Shown piece by piece: positions 6,956-16,144 of a stretch of 16,457 nucleotides of DNA (positions are counted from its first letter, which is position 1; each line of letters opens with the position of its first letter). The position numbers and the translations under genes were made by a program. The stretch is from Discostella pseudostelligera. Lineage: Eukaryota; Bacillariophyta; Thalassiosirophyceae; Thalassiosirales; Thalassiosiraceae. The notes beneath the pieces were generated by a model. That model had not been told where the DNA came from, did no database searches, and saw only the letters and a list, made by a program, of their open reading frames with translations. The stretch is taken from NCBI GenBank assembly GCA_036940085.1, contig JALLBK010000264.1:1-16457 (forward strand). The letters run 5' to 3'.

Positions 6956-9831
6956 ATGGCACCAAAGAAGAAGAAGAATCAGCCGCCGCCGTCGAAAAAG
7001 CAGCCGCCGTCACAACCACTGAAAGAGGAGGAAGAAGAAGATACCCCGGAAATGGAGCCTGTCGATGATGACGATTACAGTGGCAGCGGCAGTAGTGGAG
7101 AGGAGGATGAGGATTCCAATTCCGACCCACAAGTTTCTGATGACTATGACTTTGACGATGACGACGATGACGATGATGGTGATGACGACAGTGAAGGTGA
7201 AGATGGTGGCGACAGTGAAGATGAATTTGAAGAACAGGGCTCTTCTTCCGACGATGACGACGACGGTGCACTGAATGAAGATGACGAGGACATTGATGAC
7301 GATGATGAAGAGGTGGAGATATTGGATACAGACTTGATTGACGCTGATGCACCACGCTCATGGCCTAAGATGATGAAGGTGAAGCGAGGTGTGCATGGCA
7401 ATACCAAGTTGGCAACCACTACCACCGCTACCGATGCCATTACACCCAACATTACAGACGGAGACAAGGCCGAAGCAACCAACGAAGGCGACGACAATAT
7501 CAATGATCCCGCCGCTGCTCAATGGATGCACGCCGATGATCTCTCCTCCGACGACGACGACGAAGATGGCACCACCAATCGCATCGGTCGCATCCCTCTC
7601 CATTGGTATGACGAATTTTCACACATTGGATACGATGCGCACGGGAAGCAGGTTATCAAAAGCACCTCCTCTTCCAACAATAAGGATTTGCTCGATCAGG
7701 CACTCGACGCAGATGATAATGCATTGGATTCCAAGAAGAATAAGTTTACAGTCTACGATGCATTAAATGCCAAAGATGTTACATTAACCCCCCGTCAAAT
7801 TGAACTCCTTCGTCGATTGCAATCGGGTGCATTCGCCCATCCGGAATTCAATGCTACTCCCGATTCCATTGACTACTTCTCCGGTGTCGACCCAATGATA
7901 TCAGGATTAAATTCCAATCGATACTTACCCAAAGCCAATTTCCAACCAAGCAAATATGAAAAATTACAAGTACGGCGATTATTGCATCGATTGAAATGTG
8001 GCAGCATCAACATGGATTTTTTGGAAGGCAAGGTCCGGGATATGAATGATTTGATCCAACGTCCGGATGGTACCAAGGACGGGGACGATAAGCCCTTTTC
8101 ATTATGGAAGGGGGATGAGGAGGATGAATTGGCATTACGAAAAGGACCACAACACATGCCAGCACCAAAGGTACCACCGCCTGGTCATGCATACAGTTAC
8201 AATCCCCCATTGGAATACTTACCCAATGAAGAGGAGCTTGCGGAATGGAAAGAGATGGATCCATCCGATCGACCGTATGGATTATTCATTCCACAAAAGT
8301 TTGATAATTTGCGTTCGGTCGGTGCCTATACGCATTCGGTACAAGAACGATTTGAGCGGTGCTTGGATTTGTATTTGTGTCCGCGCAGTATGAAACGACG
8401 ATTGAATATTGATCCCGAGAGTTTGGTGCCGCAGTTGCCCAAGGCGAGTGATTTACGTCCTTTTCCGACTACCAAGGCTATTCGGTATGTGGATCCTACT
8501 ACTGACGAGAGTAATGTGGTACCAGTGCGATGTTTGACGGTGAGCCCCGATGGACAATTCATGGTTAGTGGAAGTGAAGATGGTGTGGTACGATTGTGGG
8601 AGGTGCAAACTGGTAGGATGGTACGGAAGTGGGATTTATCCGAGATTGGAAGTGGTGGTGGCGACGATGGAAAGGAGTTGGACGGCGACGGCGACGATGA
8701 TAAGGACGACAACGACAAGGCAAAATCGAGGCCAATTGCATCCGTCGAATGGAATCCTAATCGTACCCATCATTGCATTCTTGCCGCTGTTGGGAAGTGT
8801 GCTGTCATAATCTCCACGGGGACTGGTGGAATGGAGGATTCTGAGATTACCGATGCATTGCTTTCGGCGGCCTCGTCGTGCAAGGAGGGTTCTGGTGGGA
8901 ATATTGCTCCTGAATCACGTGCTGCCAAGGCTGTCACTTGGGCCTCCGTGAACAAGGACAAGTCCAAAAAGTCAACTACGACTACTAGTACGGCTACTGC
9001 TCCCATCTCTGCATTTGGTATTGGCAAATCGGGTCCTGTCGCTGTTCTACGCACGAACAGCGATGTTGCCTCGGTCAAATGGCACCGAAAGGGTGACTAT
9101 TTTGGTACGTGTTCATGCCTTTGTCGGCCTAATGTTCATCATTGATTTCTTCCCATTCGTTACCTTTTCAATCTTCTCACTCATCAATACACGTCGATCT
9201 GCACGCAACATCAATCAAATGCACAGTCACCGTCTCACCCAAGGCAGGTGCCGCGGCGGTACTAATTCATCAACTTTCGAAGGCCGCCTCGCAACAACCA
9301 TTTGGTAAGTCCAAGGGTGGGGAGGCTCAGCTGGCATGCTTTCACCCGCACAAGCCATTCCTCTTCGTGGCGACGAAAGAGCATATCCGCGTCTATCATC
9401 TCGTCAAACAAATGATGGTGAAACGATTACTATCGGGATGTCGTCACATCTCGTCTCTCGATGTGCACACTTCGGGAGATCATGTCATTGTGGGTAGTCT
9501 CGATCGACGTCTTGTTTGGTTTGATTTGGATTTGGCCAATACTCCCTACAAGACACTCAAATATCATGAACGGGCATTGCGCTCCGTGGGTTATCATCCG
9601 CGTTATCCATTAATGGCAAGTGCTTCCGATGATGGGAGTATCCATGTATTTCATAGTATGGTATACTCCGATTTGATGCGCAATCCATTGATTGTACCCG
9701 TGAAGGTATTGCGAGGTCATTCGGTGACGAAACAATCCTTGGGTGCATTGAGTATGGTATTCCATCCTACTCAGCCTTGGTTGTTTTCGGCGGGGGCCGA
9801 TGGGAATATCCACTTGTTTCAGGATATTTGA
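6956..9831 (+). CDS. BOP1: Ribosome biogenesis protein BOP1 / Erb1 (WD40)
   Basis: Exons 6956-9104 and 9227-9831 encode 917 aa. The 122-bp intron is GTACGT...ACAG, and the join restores GDYF-V-T-V-S-P-K. BOP1/Erb1 acts in the nucleolus in the PeBoW complex with Pescadillo and WDR12 and is needed to mature 25S/28S and 5.8S rRNA and the 60S subunit. Residues 1-23 are basic. Residues 24-207 are highly acidic with long Asp runs, longer than in human BOP1 (746 aa). The BOP1 N-terminal domain spans about 208-500, with NRIGRIPLHWYDEF (208-221), LRRLQSG (285-291), MPAPKVPPPGHAYSYNPP (401-418) and ERFERCLDLYLCPR (464-477). WD40 repeats follow from about 520 (VRCLTVSPDGQFMVSGSEDG), ending PTQPWLFSAGADGNIHLF. 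A Gly/Asp/Lys insert (about 563-590) sits between WD blades. The ATG at 6956 has A at -3 (AGAATGG). Confidence 0.95.
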
Positions 9832-10134
9832 GATAGGATTGGGATAGAGAGCGAGGCGCACGGGGAAGGCTATTGGGGGTTCAGTAAGAAGGGGTTTTAT
9901 CGACGAGGTATCGTACTTGTGCCTTGAATAACGATTACAATGCAGTTACTACACACTGAGTTGGTCTTGTCATCATAAAATATGTTATTCTATCACTATC
10001 ACACCAAGTAGTAGTATTTCCCACTCATTCTTTCAATTATCCGTGTGGCTATTCGTCTATAAATAGCTTTGTGGTAGGGCCATCATCCGCCCACTCCCAT
10101 CTAATCTAAACACATATCCTCGGATGCTGGACAA
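9832..10134. other. Convergent 3' junction BOP1 / LHC-like gene
   Basis: This 303-bp spacer lies between two facing stop codons and should hold both 3' untranslated regions and polyadenylation signals. CTATAAATAG at 10057-10066 looks like a TATA box, but no gene starts downstream of it on either strand within reach. Confidence 0.5.
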
Positions 10135-11770
10135 TTAGTTTTTAGATTCCTCATTCTCCAGAGTAACAGCCGATCGGATTGCCTCCTCAACCTGCTTCTT
10201 ACCAGCATCCAGCTTGGAATAGATATCAAACTTGGCATCTAATGCATCCAACGTCTCCTTAGTCTTCTTCGATGACGCCGATACCTGCTCAACCAAATCC
10301 TCAATTCCTCGTGTCAACCTCTTATACTTCATTTCACCTTCATTGGTATATTTGATTTCAATGGGATATTCAGTAAGTGGACCAATTTCATAGATTTGAC
10401 TCCATCCAACATATCCGGCCACAAGAAGAGGGAAGAGTGCATTGGGATGGAACAACATATTATTCTCTACAATGGCATGACTGGTCAATGCTTCCCAAGC
10501 GGCAAAGTAGGTAATAGCCAACATGGCCACACGACCATGGCTTAACTCCACATCCCGCAATCCTTTTCGTCCCTTGAAATCATCTCCACACGAGGAGTAC
10601 CAATTGAGTGGATCCCAATTGTAATCTCCGGCCACGCCGTACTTCCAAATGGCACTCATATCCTTGGCGTGGAGTTTGCCCATGGGTGTGTCCAGGCTGG
10701 GACGAAGAGCCGTCTTGTATTCAAAGAATCCGGCGGCACCCAAGAATCCGGCAATGGCAAGGAAGGAGAGGGGATTGACACCGTTGAGGACACTGGGAGC
10801 GCATCCGTCTTGCAACATCCAGTCGGGGGCTAGCAATTCACTCATAGGCCATCCAACTGCGGCGAGCATGGCGAGGCTGAGATATTATTACCACAAGAGG
10901 ATGGAGTAATTGAGGCATCAGAATTCATAGCCCAATGGAAATGATACGAAAGCGAAGGCTGAAGATAAAAATTTGGACTTACCGTGCATGTCGAACTTCC
11001 GATTCTTGCATAGCATAGAAATCCAACTTTTCGGAAAGTCCAAGTGGATCAAAGCCATAATCTCCGGCATGTGATCCATCGAGGGCAGTCGGACGTGGGA
11101 GGAAGGGAATGGCAATGGAGTTGGCCTTTTCGTTGTATCGACCACTGATGTGGCAGATTGATGTGTTGTGTGCAGTTTGTTTGGATTGTGATGACCAATG
11201 AATAAGAGAGAATGAAATAATTGTTCGTGAGAGTAAAGTTCGGGTAAGCTGAATGCATCAAGCAGACAAATTAAACAAACGACTCGTCTTGAACATCAGA
11301 ACTTTTCCAATCGAGGTGTGTCAGACTGCGGATATAATACCGCTAGTTTTGGATAATTGCAAAAACAAGGCAGTTGTACGGAGGGCAATCCGCTCTCGCG
11401 GTTCCGAAAACATGCCAAGTGCTCTCCAAGTTGATATGTCATCATTCACACTTCAGCCCACTGCTAGAGCATAATGTAGCACCAGCCACCACAGAAACAG
11501 CATAAATGAATTGTGTATCTCTTACGGTAAGATACGATCCGAATCCTTGACAAAATTGCTGGCGGGATCGATGGGCCAATCCTTCTCGTTCTCCACATTC
11601 ATTGCCGCCGCCGCCGCAGGTTCTTGTGGTGTAGCGATAACTTCGTCTGCCTCCGATGGAGCCTCGAGGGTGGCGGCACGAAGAGTAATGGATGCCGATC
11701 GCGAGGCGGAGGGGGCAAATGCCGCGGCGGAGCCAAAGACGGTGGCGAGGAGAACGGCGGAGAATTTCAT
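10135..11770 (-). CDS. Plastid light-harvesting-like chlorophyll-binding protein, probably RedCAP group
   Basis: Exons 11770-11526, 11144-10983 and 10876-10135 encode 382 aa; introns of 381 and 106 bp are GTAAGA...CAG and GTAAGT...CAG. The joins read R-I-L-P-G-R-Y-N and E-V-R-H-A-R-L-A-M-L. Residues 1-17 are a signal peptide ending SAAA|FAPS, the diatom plastid motif. The protein would bind chlorophyll and carotenoid in the thylakoid. Two related LHC motifs are visible: AGDYGFDPLG with ESEVRHARLAML (108-140), and AGDYNWDPLN with DVELSHGRVAML (218-255). A middle hydrophobic helix spans about 172-190. GWPMSEL after helix 1, and HPN before a fourth hydrophobic stretch (281-300), suggest RedCAP rather than FCP Lhcf; that subfamily call is from memory of the family. 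The charged helical tail (about 310-382) is longer than in ordinary antenna proteins. It faces a CRTISO-like gene across a shared promoter. Confidence 0.88.
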
Positions 11771-12006
11771 TGTTCAAGAATATTCCACCTGAAGAAATGT
11801 GAGAATAGAATATGGATCATGGTGCGGTGATGGTGAGGAGGATCGAGTGCCGATGGCGCTGCTGCTGCTAGCTGGCGATGGGTGGATGAGAATCGAGCAT
11901 GCACGTGTTGTGGGATCTGCCGGATAGCGCCAAAATATGTACTAATTCCTTTATCCCAGTTGTCCCATTCAAAGATCGTACTGGATCCTACGTGAAAAGG
12001 TCAGTA

Positions 12007-12014
12007 TGACGTCA
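12007..12014. promoter_or_regulatory. CRE-type bZIP palindrome TGACGTCA
   Basis: This is a perfect 8-bp CRE palindrome, 237 bp from the LHC-like ATG and 280 bp from the CRTISO-like ATG. TGACGT cores are bound by bZIP proteins, including stramenopile aureochromes (blue-light receptors), and serve as CO2/cAMP-responsive elements in Phaeodactylum carbonic anhydrase promoters. Use of the site here is inferred from position and sequence only. Confidence 0.55.
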
Positions 12015-12080
12015 CGAGTATCTTTCCAAAACGTATCTTCCATCATTCATCACTGAGTCATCGCCACGATGACGATGACG

Positions 12081-12127
12081 ATCGGCGGCAGCGGCATGCA
12101 CCGTCGCCGCCGATGTCGACGTCGACA
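12081..12127. repeat. Inverted repeat joined to a 14-bp palindrome
   Basis: ATCGGCGGC (12081-12089) is perfectly complementary to GCCGCCGAT (12106-12114) across a 16-base loop whose own CGG/CCG can extend the pairing. The last base is shared with the perfect palindrome TGTCGACGTCGACA (12114-12127), which has an ACGT core. The two could form adjacent hairpins or cruciforms, or serve as dimer-binding sites. Confidence 0.7.
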
Positions 12128-12293
12128 ACCCACCGCACCGACATTCAACCTCATTCAACAATCCAACAGGATCAGGCAGCTGCAAAGGACACACTGTGAC
12201 TTATGTATCACATCAATTTCTATTTCCAGATTGGGTGTTGGAGTATGGTACGATAGGTTGGAGTAATAATCATAAATTATTACCCTGGTGGCA

Positions 12294-14270
12294 ATGATGT
12301 CGTCGAAGTCGTCGAAGGTCGGATTGGCCCTCCTCCATCTTGTGCCCATGGGAGGAAGCAGCGCATTTGCCTTCGCCTTCGCCCCACCGTCATCCATCTC
12401 CTCAACAATCAACAATCGCAATGTTGCTCACACAATACCATCATCAGCATCATCATCATCCTTTCGTCTACCAAGCAGCAGTAGTAGCAGGAGAAGAAGT
12501 GCTGTCAACGCTGTCGGCGATATCGTCATTACTAATGCACAACAAGCAAATAATGACGGAGAAGAAGTTGTCGACTGCATCATCATCGGTTCTGGCATCG
12601 GGGGACTTTCCTGCGCTGCCCTCCTCGCGGCGACCGGCCGGACTGTCAAAGTTCTCGAAAAACATTATGAATTGGGTGGATGCGCACATGAATTCTACAT
12701 GGATATGAATGGCAAGGTCGTACCCTCCTCTACTTTCCGTAACACAAATGTTGACTCACAACAACAACGGCGAGATCTATTCCATTTCGAGGCCGGTCCA
12801 AGCCTATACTCCGATCTATCCTCGCCTACCTCCTCCAACCCATTAAAACACATTTATCAAATGATTGACGAAGAACCAGAATGGATTACCTATGATCAAT
12901 GGGGGGCATTCTTACCCGAAGCACCGGAGGGGTATCAAATGAGTATTGGTGCCGAGAACTTTGAAAAGATTTTGGAAACCTATGGTGGTGGCAAGGAGGC
13001 TGTCGAGGATTGGACACGGTTGGCGGAGGTATTGCGACCAATGTCCAAGGGGGTAAAGGGTATTCCACATGTGGCAGTCCGTCCCGACGCGGGAATTTTA
13101 CTTACAGTGGCTATGAAATATCCCATGGCATTCATAAATATACTTCGGAATGCACCTCTATTTACGGAATCGTTCAATTTGGATGAGTTGGGATTGAAGA
13201 ATGAATTCTTACGGAATTATCTCGATATGCTTGCATTCTTGTTACAAGGATTGCCGGCAGATCAAACACTTAAGGTGGTAATGGCCTTTATGATTGAGGA
13301 TTTCTTTAAGGAGAATGCAGTAATGGACTTCCCAAAGGGCGGATCGGGTGAATTAATTGCTGCATTGGCTCGTGGTGTCACAAAGCGTAACGGATGTTCC
13401 ATTGACAAATCCACCACTGTCGAGGAGGTACTTGTCGAGAATGGTAGAGCGGTGGGAGTGAAGCTTGCCAAAAGTGGACGGATAATACGTGCCAAGGAGG
13501 CGGTGATTAGCAATGCCGATTTAACCAACACGTTCAACTTCGTTCCAATTGGCGTGCATGCCAGATTCGATGAAGAGCGTGTGAAATTCATGGGACAAAC
13601 CAATAATCCAAATGATAGTTCCGATTCCTCAGTTCCATACTGTAAATCATTCATGCATTTACATTTGGGTGTCAAGGTGGAATTGATACCCGAAGATGCT
13701 CCACCTCAATGGACTGTCGTACGTGATTGGTCCAAGGGTATCGATGCCATTGGGAATGTTGTGGTAGTATCGGTAGGGTCAAAGTTGGATAATTCCTTGG
13801 CTCCACCAGGATATCATGTCATCCATGCCTACACTGCTGGCAACGAGCCATACGAAGACTGGGCACAGTTTGAGCACTTGCTGGAGGATGCATCAGCACG
13901 GGATAAGGATGAAGCGTATCAAACATTCAAGAATGTTCGAGCACAACCTATTTGGGACGCCATACAAAAGCGTGCTCCACTCGTGGTCAAGGAAGACTGT
14001 ACCGTGGTGAAAGTTGGTACTCCATTAACGCATGGTCGATTCTTATCCCGACATCGTGGTAACTACGGCTTGGCAATTGCTCCAGGCAACGAGGAGGGGT
14101 GGAAATTTCCGGACGTTATCACGCCGATTGAGGGGTACTATCGATGCGGAGATTCGACCACATCGGGTATTGGTGTTCCAGCGGTGGCCTCCTCAGGCGC
14201 CATTTGCGCAAACAGCATAATGAGCGTATGGGAACAATTGGCTCTGAATAGTAAGATTAAGATGCCATGA
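12294..14270 (+). CDS. Plastid CRTISO-like FAD-dependent oxidoreductase
   Basis: This intronless gene encodes 658 aa from the ATG at 12294 (or 657 from the adjacent ATG at 12297); an in-frame GTG just upstream is not credible as a start. A signal peptide (about 8-24) leads into SSAFAFAFAPP (22-32), an ASAFAP-type plastid motif, then a Ser-rich transit region. Residues 93-129 are the FAD-binding Rossmann fold, with GSGIGG (99-104) and VKVLEKH. Later marks are FHFEAGPSLYS, FPKGGSGELI, AVISNAD, SFMHLHLGVKVE, VGTPLTHGRFL and the C-terminal FAD motif YYRCGDSTTSGIGVPAVASSG (from about 615). These fit the carotenoid isomerase/desaturase superfamily and most resemble the plant At1g57770-type CRTISO-like group rather than prolycopene isomerase itself. 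Diatoms have several CRTISO-like proteins, at least one reported to work in fucoxanthin synthesis; which one this is cannot be told. The substrate is therefore open. Confidence 0.9.
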   Translation: MMSSKSSKVGLALLHLVPMGGSSAFAFAFAPPSSISSTINNRNVAHTIPSSASSSSFRLPSSSSSRRRSAVNAVGDIVITNAQQANNDGEEVVDCIIIGSGIGGLSCAALLAATGRTVKVLEKHYELGGCAHEFYMDMNGKVVPSSTFRNTNVDSQQQRRDLFHFEAGPSLYSDLSSPTSSNPLKHIYQMIDEEPEWITYDQWGAFLPEAPEGYQMSIGAENFEKILETYGGGKEAVEDWTRLAEVLRPMSKGVKGIPHVAVRPDAGILLTVAMKYPMAFINILRNAPLFTESFNLDELGLKNEFLRNYLDMLAFLLQGLPADQTLKVVMAFMIEDFFKENAVMDFPKGGSGELIAALARGVTKRNGCSIDKSTTVEEVLVENGRAVGVKLAKSGRIIRAKEAVISNADLTNTFNFVPIGVHARFDEERVKFMGQTNNPNDSSDSSVPYCKSFMHLHLGVKVELIPEDAPPQWTVVRDWSKGIDAIGNVVVVSVGSKLDNSLAPPGYHVIHAYTAGNEPYEDWAQFEHLLEDASARDKDEAYQTFKNVRAQPIWDAIQKRAPLVVKEDCTVVKVGTPLTHGRFLSRHRGNYGLAIAPGNEEGWKFPDVITPIEGYYRCGDSTTSGIGVPAVASSGAICANSIMSVWEQLALNSKIKMP

Positions 14271-14678
14271 GACATGAGACGGGTTGTTGCATTGATTTGT
14301 TATCCTTCTATCCACAATTTGCGGAAGAATTGTTAAGAGTAAGTTCACCAATTAAAGACAACACTATTCAACACCGATGCCCTTCTCCTTAAAAGGGAAT
14401 GACACACAGATGGAGATCTCCCTAAAAGGGAAAGACACTTTATTTGTTGATGACTGATTGTGGAATTACATAGCTTTAACGAGACATTTGCTCAATCGAA
14501 TAGCATGATGGTGACCGAAAGCCAAATTTGATGACTCCACCAGAAGAGTTGGCCGATAAACAGCATGATATTTCAATAGTTCTCTCGTCCTCCAAAGAGA
14601 TTTGCAAATAATATCCAATCATCGAACCGACGTTTCTCGCTACCCATCCATCAATAACAAGAAGGTAAGATGCATTTT
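14271..14678. other. Convergent 3' junction CRTISO-like / NDK
   Basis: This 408-bp spacer between facing stop codons contains a pair of 21-bp direct repeats (14385-14438) and the 10-bp palindrome GGAGATCTCC (14412-14421) between them. No coding frame or RNA gene is recognised. Confidence 0.6.
14385..14438. repeat. Pair of 21-bp direct repeats with CArG-like core
   Basis: CTCCTTAAAAGGGAATGACAC (14385-14405, here 21 bases in two parts: CTCCTTAAAAGGG and AATGACAC) recurs at 14418-14438 with two mismatches (CTCCCTAAAAGGG, AAAGACAC). The spacing start to start is 33 bp. The first copy contains CCTTAAAAGG, a perfect CArG box. They lie about 115-170 bp beyond the CRTISO-like stop codon, probably in its 3' flank. 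Confidence 0.7.
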
Positions 14679-15728
14679 TTACTCGTACACCCAGCTCTGC
14701 TCGCAGCTATCCCAGGCACAAACACCCTCGGGGAACCAGTGAGCAATCTCCTTCTCGGCACTCTCGACGGCATCACTTCCATGGCACACGTTCCTTCCGA
14801 CTTCAATGCTGTGGTTATAATGGATTGAATGGTTGGCACAAAAACAGATCGATCAGTATCCATGATGATGTGCATCTTACTTCGTTTCACATTCCGTTCT
14901 CTGCTCCCACTTCGCATACGAAACAAACTCACCAAAAGTCACCTCGGATAGTTCCGCATGCACTCTCCGATGGCATGGTAGCACCCAACATCTTACGACC
15001 TTCCTTCACCACATTGGCACCCTCCCAGACCATGGCGCCTGTGCAAAGATATTCAATCAAAACGTTGTTAGCACACTACTAAATCCTCAGCTCTCGCAAC
15101 TACGAACAATACACCACATGATACACAACATCCAAAGAAAAAGAGAGAGCGACATGCAATAAACAAAAACAAGTACTCACAAACTGGTCCCGAAGTCATG
15201 TATTCAATCAAACCAGGAAAGAACTTCTTTCCAGCCAAATCTTCATAATGAGTCTCCATATGTGCCTTGCCTGGCGCGGTAAGTTTCATAGCAATTAATT
15301 TGTATCCCTTTTGTTCAAAGCGTTTAATAATTTCACCAATGAGACCACGCTGGACTCCATCGGGCTTGATCATAATGTCGTTTTAAGCATAGATGTAATT
15401 ATTTTGTAGGTGTGAGTGCATCATAATGTGATGATGAATGGCAAAGAATACGGCGATAACGATGGAGGCGGTGTGTAACCCTAACCCCTTTCATATCTCG
15501 ACCAGCCCCCACACGTCTCTCCTCTCCCCCCAAGGAACATAATCCACAATCAATTGGCATCCTCTCCATAATACATAGTCATTGATTCCTCGCATCGTCA
15601 TTGGTACACTAGCGATATGCAGGCAAAACGGCGGACCGCAACCGTACACACACACATGTGTCAGGCATCGCCACAATGAATATGGGGAAGAGAATGAACA
15701 ACAACAAAAACTTACAAGTGCGCTCCAT
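14679..15728 (-). CDS. NDK: Nucleoside diphosphate kinase
   Basis: Four exons, 15728-15716, 15378-15181, 15038-14933 and 14808-14679, encode 148 aa, the normal length for this enzyme. NDK moves the gamma-phosphate of ATP to other nucleoside diphosphates through a phospho-histidine and works as a hexamer, usually in the cytosol. The joined protein starts M-E-R-T-Y-I-M-I-K-P-D-G (K9 at the phosphate site). It has [14 protein letters not shown] (19-32), the Kpn-loop region ending [10 protein letters not shown] (96-105), the active site [12 protein letters not shown] with His115 (112-123), and ends SWVYE. Introns 2 and 3 (142 and 124 bp) are GTGAGT...AG. Intron 1 (337 bp, 15379-15715) starts with a good GTAAGT donor but must end in CG, not AG, to keep the conserved frame (see findings). 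Exon 1 is only 13 bases, with its ATG in CACCATGG. No targeting signal is seen. Confidence 0.9.
15476..15488. repeat. Telomere-like TAACCCTAACCCC in NDK intron 1
   Basis: Two CCCTAA-type units lie side by side inside the first intron of NDK. In plants, telo-box sequences (AAACCCTAA) occur near the 5' ends of genes for translation and growth. Here the copy number is too low to suggest a former telomere. Any role is conjecture. Confidence 0.5.
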
Positions 15729-15950
15729 GGTGTTTAAGTCGGTGATGTAGGAGGTAGGGAAAATAGTAATGATGCAATGAAGTTTGGGTGGTGAATCTGA
15801 AATCTCCGTCAATTGTTTTCGAGAGTTGTTGTTCATCGTTCATCGCTTGGTGATGCGATGGGAGATGCATGCAAGCGCAAGATAAAGATATCTAGGTGCA
15901 TGATCGATATCAAGCGGCACCGGCGTCGGCGGTCCGTCGGTCGTCAGTGG

Positions 15951-15960
15951 TGACGTGGCA
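15951..15960 (+). promoter_or_regulatory. TGACGTGGCA bZIP-type element upstream of NDK
   Basis: TGACGTGG matches the unfolded-protein-response/CRE type of ACGT element bound by bZIP factors. It lies about 225 bp upstream of the NDK ATG. A single match of this length can arise by chance. Confidence 0.3.
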
Positions 15961-16015
15961 AAGATATTTTTTGGATTGTACGGTGGAGAGCGAACCAGAC
16001 TGTCTGTCTCCCGAG

Positions 16016-16043
16016 TTCCCGCCACATTTGGATTCCCCGCCAC
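16016..16043. promoter_or_regulatory. Two direct E2F-like sites upstream of NDK
   Basis: TTCCCGCCAC (16016-16025) and TTCCCCGCCAC (16033-16043) are near-identical and spaced 17 bp start to start, about 290-315 bp upstream of the NDK ATG. They resemble the sites at the left end and upstream of BOP1, but the second has an extra C. They could also serve an unseen gene beyond the right edge. Confidence 0.35.
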
Positions 16044-16144
16044 AATTTTTTTACTGACCTCACACACCCAGCCAGCTCTCTAGACCACCAAAGGAAGATC
16101 CGGGCTTGGCGACAGAATTATCTGCTACTTCTGTCTGACCTTTC

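Larger units (their letters stand above)
11771..12293. promoter_or_regulatory. Divergent promoter of the LHC-like and CRTISO-like genes
   Basis: This 523-bp region separates two plastid genes transcribed in opposite directions. It holds a G-box CACGTG (11902-11907), AGCGCCAAAA (11926-11935, a partial E2F match), the palindrome TGACGTCA (12007-12014), a 9-bp-arm inverted repeat (12081-12114) and a 14-bp palindrome (12114-12127). Elements sit near the middle, so either gene could respond. No clear TATA box is seen on either side. Short open frames here show no protein features. Confidence 0.65.

Noticed and set aside
6930..7503. Antisense open frames opposite the BOP1 N-terminus (His/Arg-rich and Ser-rich)
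   Set aside because: These are shadows of the Asp/Glu codon runs in BOP1; no independent support.
10057..10066. TATA-box-like CTATAAATAG
   Set aside because: It lies between two convergent genes with no start codon of a credible gene downstream on either strand.
12288..12290. GTG as start of the CRTISO-like protein, and GTG 1426 for KATNAL2
   Set aside because: Eukaryotic nuclear genes rarely start at GTG, and good ATG codons follow at 12294 and 1498.
15476..15488. Interstitial telomere or chromosome-fusion scar
   Set aside because: Only two telomere-like units inside an intron of a conserved gene; far too few for a fusion site.
15840..16067. 75-codon minus-strand open frame upstream of NDK
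   Set aside because: No recognisable motif; it covers the putative promoter elements and looks incidental.
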